A stretch of DNA of 64,000 nt from Brassica napus (taxonomy: Eukaryota; Streptophyta; Magnoliopsida; Brassicales; Brassicaceae), in contig NW_026014649.1 in NCBI RefSeq assembly GCF_020379485.1, positions 108,501 through 172,500 on the forward strand, written 5' to 3'. The position numbers were made by a program, and so were the translations under genes. Below are positions 58,236 to 64,000 of the stretch, piece by piece. The stretch's first letter is position 1, and each line of letters opens with the position of its first letter. Below the pieces are notes generated by a model. That model was not told the DNA's origin and searched no databases. It was given only the letters and a program-made list of their open reading frames with translations.

Positions 58236-59309
58236 TCACCCACCAAAGACGGGATCCTCAACGGTCGGTTCTGCATCATCCTCAGCGTCGGGCGGCCTTT
58301 GACCACTGCTCTGCCCAGTGGCATAGACAGCAGGCAAGGAAGTATCTTCAAAAAACACCCCCATGTCATCATCAATCGACGAGCTGAAACAAGATCGATG
58401 AGTTTCGACCGCAGCACGGACCCTCTCGGGAGAAAAGTAACCCCAAAGCAGCGGGCCACCACGGAGAAGGTTTCGAACGACGCACAGATCTTCCAGAAAA
58501 GGAGGAATGGGGTTGTGCACTACAAAATAGACATAGTTCAGATATAAAGTAAAAAAAAGTGGGTGGTAAGAAAATAACGAGTGATCATTCAACACGTTAC
58601 CTCCTACCCCCCACAGTCGCCTAAACGAGGGAAGGCACTCCACGGCAACCGAGGCTTGATCCAATCTAACGTAAAAAAAGTAACTCTTCCATCCACGATC
58701 GCCCTGAGGGAATCCTTTCAGGACCTCCATAAAAGTACGCGGTCTAAAACCATACAGACGATCGGCCCCAACACGAGACATCGTAAGGAAAGCTTCGAGA
58801 TATTCAGCAGTAAGCTCTATGCCTCGCTCATATCCCAAGACTAGCAACCCGACAAGGTGGTTTATACCGCGGGGAGAAATCTGACTTATCGAAACTTCCA
58901 AAAGGTTCAGAAACACTACTATAACCGACGGTATGGGAAACCATAGGCGAGCACGCATCAGATGCTCCTCGTACAAAGTAAAAAAGCCTTTGGGATGTTC
59001 GTCAGCCCTCTCCCCCTCGAGGGGTAATCGAAAATCCACGTTTTCCGGAACGTGACAGAAGCTGCGTACGGTCCCAAGGAATGGGAGGGTACACCTGCTC
59101 GGTCTCCCGATGACCCTTTCCGAAAAAGGCCTCACGGGAACCCACGGCTCGGGAGGCGGTTCTTCCACGTTGGACAAAGCCACCCAATGTGCGTCGGCCT
59201 CGGCAGGGTCAGCGGAGTCGATCTCTCGAACAACCTCACCGCGTTGGTCACAGACAGTTTCGCAATTGAAGATAGTAGGCCGAGCGTTTCCCGAAATCCC
59301 TTGAGACAT
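58236..59309 (-). CDS. Antisense gene of element E (putative gypsy-type domain, PF04195-like)
   Basis: Opposite strand to gag. Start ATG at 59309 (MSQGISGNARPTIFN), open to 58236. Conserved-looking blocks: RFCHV-type/FRLPLEGERADEHPKGFFT, LYEEHLMRARLWFPIPSVI, LNLLEVSISQISPRGINHLVGL, RTFMEVLKGFPQGDRGWKSYFF and LPSFRRLWGVG. These resemble the PF04195 group of plant proteins, often labelled putative gypsy-type transposon; no biochemical role is known. A candidate 81-nt intron (58600-58520: GTAACG...TTTTGTAG) is T-rich, stop-free and a multiple of three, so the frame is open either way. Compared with E2, most of the C-terminal acidic and coiled-coil part is missing here. Similar antisense extra frames are known from Tat-lineage elements (from memory). 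Confidence 0.8.
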   Translation of the reverse strand: MSQGISGNARPTIFNCETVCDQRGEVVREIDSADPAEADAHWVALSNVEEPPPEPWVPVRPFSERVIGRPSRCTLPFLGTVRSFCHVPENVDFRLPLEGERADEHPKGFFTLYEEHLMRARLWFPIPSVIVVFLNLLEVSISQISPRGINHLVGLLVLGYERGIELTAEYLEAFLTMSRVGADRLYGFRPRTFMEVLKGFPQGDRGWKSYFFYVRLDQASVAVECLPSFRRLWGVGGNVLNDHSLFSYHPLFFTLYLNYVYFVVHNPIPPFLEDLCVVRNLLRGGPLLWGYFSPERVRAAVETHRSCFSSSIDDDMGVFFEDTSLPAVYATGQSSGQRPPDAEDDAEPTVEDPVFGG

Positions 59310-59550
59310 TCTCAACAGGGAGGGAAAGGAAAAATCTCAATGCCAGAGAGTGAAAATTGAAAGGACCTTTTCACTCTTAAACTTTGAGAAGATAATGAAG
59401 TGAAAAACTAGAAACAAGTTACCTCCCTTCTTATAGGCATGAGAAGTTACTATTCAAACTCGGACTTTCGGATATTAATTCCGTCCAACACGCCTAACTT
59501 GCCAAACATGCCTAACCGCACGCTAGGACCCTACGATGCATGGTCCTAAC

Positions 59551-59566
59551 GGGCTGGGGGGCTAAC
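59551..59566 (+). other. Polypurine tract of element E
   Basis: GGGCTGGGGGGCTAAC just before the 3' LTR. The LTR here starts TATTGGGG, where the 5' LTR has TGTTAGGG: the terminal TG has changed to TA. Confidence 0.75.
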
Positions 59567-61333
59567 TATTGGGGTCAAAACGGTTACGACGGAATTATCA
59601 CCCGAAAACCCTCAGAAATCACATTTCCGAAAGAGGTAGTAAAAAGAAAGATATAATTTTCGTAAAAAATAACCAATACGAAGTTTTTACGAAGAAGTAT
59701 CCTTGAAGATTCAAAGCAAACGAACCAAGCTCGATCATTGCGTAGCTACCGCACATACACGCTGTCCGGTCGCTACGTAGCAACCAAGTCCGAGCCGATC
59801 TTGGTCGCTACGTAGCGACCGAGCATCCAACCCGCTCGGTCGCTACGTAGCGACCGAGCCAAAGCTTGGTCGCTACGTAGCGACCGATCTCTCGGCCAAG
59901 CTCGGTCGCTACGTAGCGACCGAGCGCTCGTCCCGCTCGTGCGACCCGATGTACAGACAATATGCATGGGATTTGCCGCTTCAATAGCATCCTTTATCCT
60001 AGTCGGAGGAGAAATTACCAAACGTGTAGCATTCCCTCACGCTTGGCACCAATGAGTTTTTTTATTTTAAAGAAAAAATACTATGCCTTCGCCCTCGGAA
60101 ATATGAATTAGTTAAGTAATAATAGCATGGCACTTCGAATTCGATATGAAATTTTTTAGATTAAAAAAATTAGATTATATATTGAAAGAGTAGTATGGGA
60201 TAAGAAAGGGGTATTTAAAATGATATTTTCCATATTCGGGCACATCTCAACGTCACAAACTTTGTTTTCACACCGGAAGCTTATTTACAAAAACAAAAAA
60301 AAAGACACTTTGGGATTGCTGAATTATAGACAGATAAAAAAAATGATATATAAAGCAACGGAACCATCATATTATTTTTTTAACTCCTACAAAACAAAAA
60401 AGAAGGATGGTAATTGGATCATTTATGGATCCGCGTATAATAGAACCTATATTTTGTTTTCTTTCGACCGAGAGCTCGTCCCGCTCGGTCGCTGCATAGC
60501 GACTGAGCTCTTCCGAAACGTCAAGACGACACCAGTCCATGCATTCTCGTCAAACCTTAAAATGCTATCTCCCGAAGACCGTAGCAAGCTCAGTCTATGT
60601 TTTCCGCTATTCAAAATTATCGATCAAACTTTGCGAGTTAAAAACCACGGAAAGTTTGTTCTTTATCGAAAGAAATCGTAAGAAACGTATCGAGTCGGAA
60701 GACGGCCCATAGGGACCTAAGACACGACTCGAGGCCCATCCTACGATTTCTTAACCAAAAGCCCGTAAACCACCGCACGGTTTACGCTTGGTCCACAAGG
60801 GAGGATAAATGTCAAGTTTCCGCGGATAAATACGGATGTTTTGAAGATAATTGTGAAGATCGGGAAAAATGAAATATCTTCATTTTTATGCTATGACGTC
60901 TTAAGGGCAGAAGATTAAAAGCGTAAACCAACCTTGGAGCTAGTATATAAGGAGTCCTAGGCGAGGAGCATAAAGAGAGAATTTTTCAGAGCAAACTTAG
61001 CACTTAGAGCAATTTAGGCAATTTTCCGTTTTTGTTATTTCGAGCTGCGACTCAATTAGGCTTAGCCGTCTTAGGGTTGCTAGAACTAGGAATCTCTCCG
61101 ACAGCTCTCGAGCCCAGGCTTATACCTTGTTGTAAACGCTCATACGCAGATTCGGAATAAGATCTACTTTGGTCTCTTTTTTCGATTTCTTATTCTTATC
61201 GTTGTTATTCTCGTGTTCTGATTGCTTGACATGTGGTAATTAGCAGATATCCGAGTCCTCTGGGAAATTAGGGTTTTCCTAGTTTCCTTATTTAAACGGA
61301 AATCGACAGTGCAAATTTATTTTGGTTCCCACA
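59567..61333 (+). repeat. 3' LTR of element E, with a plastid DNA insert
   Basis: Matches 52898-54354 on both sides of a foreign stretch (59939-60464). Without it the LTR is ~1.24 kb, shorter than the 5' LTR because it has fewer palindromes. The end has TTTATTTTGGTTCCCACA, with a small insertion relative to the 5' LTR. Confidence 0.9.
59939..60464 (+). other. clpP: Nuclear insert of plastid DNA: clpP exon 2 end and adjoining intron
   Basis: 59939-60043 encodes 35 residues that I recognise as plastid ClpP1, ending VAFPHA, with the motif [11 protein letters not shown]. The serine protease's nucleophile region is included. Similarity to ClpP stops exactly where exon 2 of the three-exon plastid gene ends, and AT-rich sequence follows, probably intron 2; I cannot align the latter from memory. 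The insert is flanked by broken palindromes of the LTR. The frame closes at TGA 60053-60055. It has no function here. Confidence 0.85.
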
Positions 61334-64000
61334 ACGGCGGACACCCACGGATGTCCGTGGATGTCCCTGTGTGTCTGTGTTTGTCCGTCAGCACACACAG
61401 GACGTCTGTGGCTGTCCATCAGTACACATATCATCACGCCGGTCCTTGGACTCAGCACGCTGGCCCTTCCCGTGGACTGTTTGGGTGATTTTGGCCCACG
61501 TGGGCTGTCTGTTCAGTACACACAGGACGTCCGTGGGTGTCCACCAGCACACACAGGACGTCTGTGGCTGTCCGTCAGCACACACAGGACGTCTGTGGCT
61601 GTCTGTGTGTGTCTGTGTGTGTCCGTGTGTGTCCGTCAGCGCACACAGGATGTCCGCGGCTGTCCATCAGTACACATATCAGCATGCTGGTCCTTGGACT
61701 CAGCACGCTGGCCCTTCCTGTGGACTGTTCGGGTGATTTTGGCCCACGTAGGCTGTCTGTTCAGTACACACATGACGTCTGTGGGTGTCCGCAAGCACAC
61801 ACAGGACGTCCGTGGCTGACCGTGTGTGTCCGTGTGTGTCCGTCACCACACACATGACGTCTGTAGCTGTCCATCAGTACACATATCAGCACGCTGGTCC
61901 TTGGACTCAGCATGCTGGCCCATCCCGTGGACTGTTTGAGTGATTTTGGCTGACGTGGGCTGTCTGTTCAGTACATACAGGACGTCCGTAGGTGTCCGCC
62001 AGCACACACAGGACGTCCGTGGCTGTCCGTCAGCACACACAGGACGTCTGTGGCTGTTCGTGTGTGTCCGTCAACACACACAGGACGTCCGTGGTTGTCC
62101 ATCAGTATACATATCAGCACGCTGGTCCTTCGACTCAGCACGCTGGCCCTTCCCGTGGACTGTTCGGGTGATTTTGGCCCACGTGGGATGTTTGTTTAGT
62201 ACACACAGGACGTCCGTGGGTGTCCGTCAGTAACCACAGGACGTCCGTGTGTGTCCGTCAGCACACACAGGACGTCCGTGGCTGTCCGTGTTTGTCCGTC
62301 AGCACACACACGACGTCCGTGGCTGTCCACCAGTAGACATATCAGCACGTTGGTCCTTGGACTCAGCACGCTGACCCCTCCCGTGGACTGTTCGGGTGAT
62401 TTTGGCCCACGTAGGCTGTCTGTTCAGTCCACACAGGACATCCGTGGGTGTCCGCCAGCACACACAGGACGTCCATGGCTGTCTGTGTGTGTCCGTGTTT
62501 GTGTTTGTGTCTGTCAGCACACACAGGACGTCCGTGGCTGTCCATCACTACACATATCAGCACGTTGGTCCTTGGATTCGACATGCTGGCCCTTCCCGTG
62601 GACTGTTCGGGTAATTTTGGCCCACATGGGCTATCAGTTCAGTAAAAACAGGACGTCTGTGGGTGTCTGCCAGCACACACAGGATGTCCGTGGCTGTCCG
62701 TGTGTGTCCGTGTGTGTCCGTCAGCACACACATGACGTCCGTGGCTGTCCATCAGTACACATATCAGCACGCTGGTCCTTGGACTCAGCACGCTGGCCCT
62801 TCCCGTGGACTGTTTGAGTGATTTTGGCCCACGTGGGCTGTCTGTTCAGTACACACAGGATGTCCGGGTGTATTTGTCAGCACACACAGGATGTCCGTGT
62901 GTGTCCATCAGCACACACAGGACGTCTGTGGCTGTCCGTCAGCACACATAGAACGTCTGTGGCTGTCCATCATTACACATATCAGCACGCTGGTCCTTGG
63001 ACTCAGCACGCTAGCCATTCCCGTGGAATGTTCGGGTGATTTTGGCCCATGTGGTCTGTCTGTTCAGTACACACAGGACGTCCTTGGGTGTCCGCCAGCA
63101 CACACAGGACGGCGGACACCCACGGACGTCGGTGGCTGTCCGTGTGTGTCCGTGTGTGTCTGTCAGCACACACAGGACGTCCGTGGCTGTCCATCAGTAC
63201 ACATATCAGCACGCCGGTCCTTTGACTCAGCATGCTGGCCCTTCCCGTGGACTGTTTGGGTGATTTTGGCCCACGTGGGCTGTCTGTTCAGTACACACAT
63301 GACGTCCGTGGGTGTCCGCCAACACACACAGGATGTCCGTGGCTGTCCGTCAGCACACACAGGACGTCTGTGGCTGTCCGTGTGTGTCTTTGTGTGTCCG
63401 TGTGTGTCCGTCAGCATACACAGGACGTCTGTGGCTGTCCATCAGTACACATATCAGCACGCTGGTCCTTGGACTCAGCACGCTGGCCCTTCCCGTGTAC
63501 TGTTCGGGTGATTTTGGCCCACGTGGACTGTCTGTTCAGTACACACTGGACGTCCGTGGGTGTCTGTCAGCACACACATGACGTCCATGGCTGTCTGTGT
63601 GTGTCCGTGTGTGTCCGTCAGCACACACAGGACGTCCATGGCTGTCCATCAGTAGACATATCAGCACGGTTGTCCTTGGTCTCAGCACGCTGACCCTTCC
63701 CGTGGACTGTTCTGGTGATTTTGGCCGACATGGGCTGTCTGTTCAGTACACACAGGACGTCCGTGGGTGTCCGCCAGCACACACAAGACGTACGTGGATG
63801 TCCCTGTGTGTCCGTGTGTGTCCGTCAGCACACACAGGACGTCTGTGGCTGTCCATCAGTACACATATCAGCATGTTGGTCCTTGGACTCAGCGTGCTGG
63901 CCCTTCCCATGGACTGTTCGGGTTATTTTAGCCCACGTGGGCTGTCTGTTCAGTACACACAAGACGTCCGTGGGTGTCCGCCAGAACACACAGGACGTCT
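61334..64000 (+). repeat. Satellite array 4 (continuation of arrays 2 and 3)
   Basis: Twelve GCCCACGTGGGC-type landmarks from 61494 to 63931, with spacings 248, 207, 228, 228, 215, 207, 218, 224, 248, 207 and 207 bp. It runs off the right edge. The long frames with repeated HTQDVRGCPSVHIS-type peptides are by-products of the repeat and occur on both strands. Confidence 0.95.

Larger units (their letters stand above)
52898..61333 (+). mobile_element. Element E: complete non-autonomous gag-protease LTR element with antisense gene
   Basis: LTRs 52898-54354 and 59567-61333; 5-bp target duplication ACGGC at 52893-52897 and 61334-61338; satellite on both sides. Internal order: probable primer site, gag-protease (plus strand), ~1.2 kb spacer with an internal polypurine tract, a gene on the opposite strand, polypurine tract, 3' LTR. 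RT, RNase H and integrase are missing, and the same is true of E2, so this is a family trait rather than a single deletion. It must move with enzymes supplied by a relative, probably of the Tat/Ogre group of Ty3/gypsy elements (inference from the antisense gene). Confidence 0.93.

Noticed and set aside
58299..58844. Plus-strand frames opposite the antisense gene of E
   Set aside because: Shadows: the minus-strand frame is longer and shares its motifs with E2.
60220..60681. 153-codon open frame across the plastid insert
   Set aside because: It starts in AT-rich plastid intron-like DNA and runs into LTR sequence; no known protein resemblance.
61322..63693. Long open frames rich in HTQDVRGCPSVHIS-type repeats
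   Set aside because: They overlap each other in several frames and on both strands, have no fixed start, and follow the satellite unit; a stop-poor tandem repeat explains them.

Overview
The window is plant heterochromatin made almost entirely of repeats. I see no host gene. It most likely comes from a Brassicaceae pericentromere (Brassica/Raphanus-like): the plastid insert reads like crucifer-type clpP, and the content is nested Ty3/gypsy chromoviruses, a CACTA transposon and a degenerate tandem satellite. The family assignment is inference.

Layout. 1-2459: 3' end of a chromovirus (element A: integrase tail plus a full LTR) inserted into a CRM/Reina-like element. 2463-6032: the rest of that element, its pol carrying an in-frame deletion of the RT core, then its LTR. 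6033-8048: an LTR of the B type. 8049-9470: satellite array 1. 9471-11665: reverse-strand LTR C2, interrupted by element E2. 11666-31115: E2, a reverse-strand gag-protease element containing a CACTA transposon (18447-24950), which itself contains the 5' half of chromovirus C (12598-18441). 31116-31677: remnants. 31678-39427: chromovirus B (5' LTR, gag, pol, cut 3' LTR). 39428-44863: reverse-strand remnants of C3 and F. 44864-64000: one satellite array interrupted by two complete insertions, D (45651-52016, target duplication CCGTG) and E (52898-61333, target duplication ACGGC).

How the parts work. A, B, C and D encode or once encoded Gag, protease, RT, RNase H and integrase with a chromodomain-like tail. 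E and E2 encode only Gag-protease plus an antisense gene, so they must borrow RT and integrase from other elements. The most striking signal is in B and C. Each gag start codon sits exactly on a splice donor (ATG followed by GTGAG), and a 93-nt intron-like segment with in-frame stops separates gag from protease. This predicts that one RNA could serve as genome, Gag mRNA or Gag-Pol mRNA depending on splicing.

Other points worth a look are: arrays of perfect 18-bp palindromes in the E LTRs, one of them split by a ~526-bp plastid clpP fragment; a satellite whose unit length moves in steps and whose monomers carry a 12-bp G-box palindrome; a recombinant LTR (C3); and several dated nesting events.
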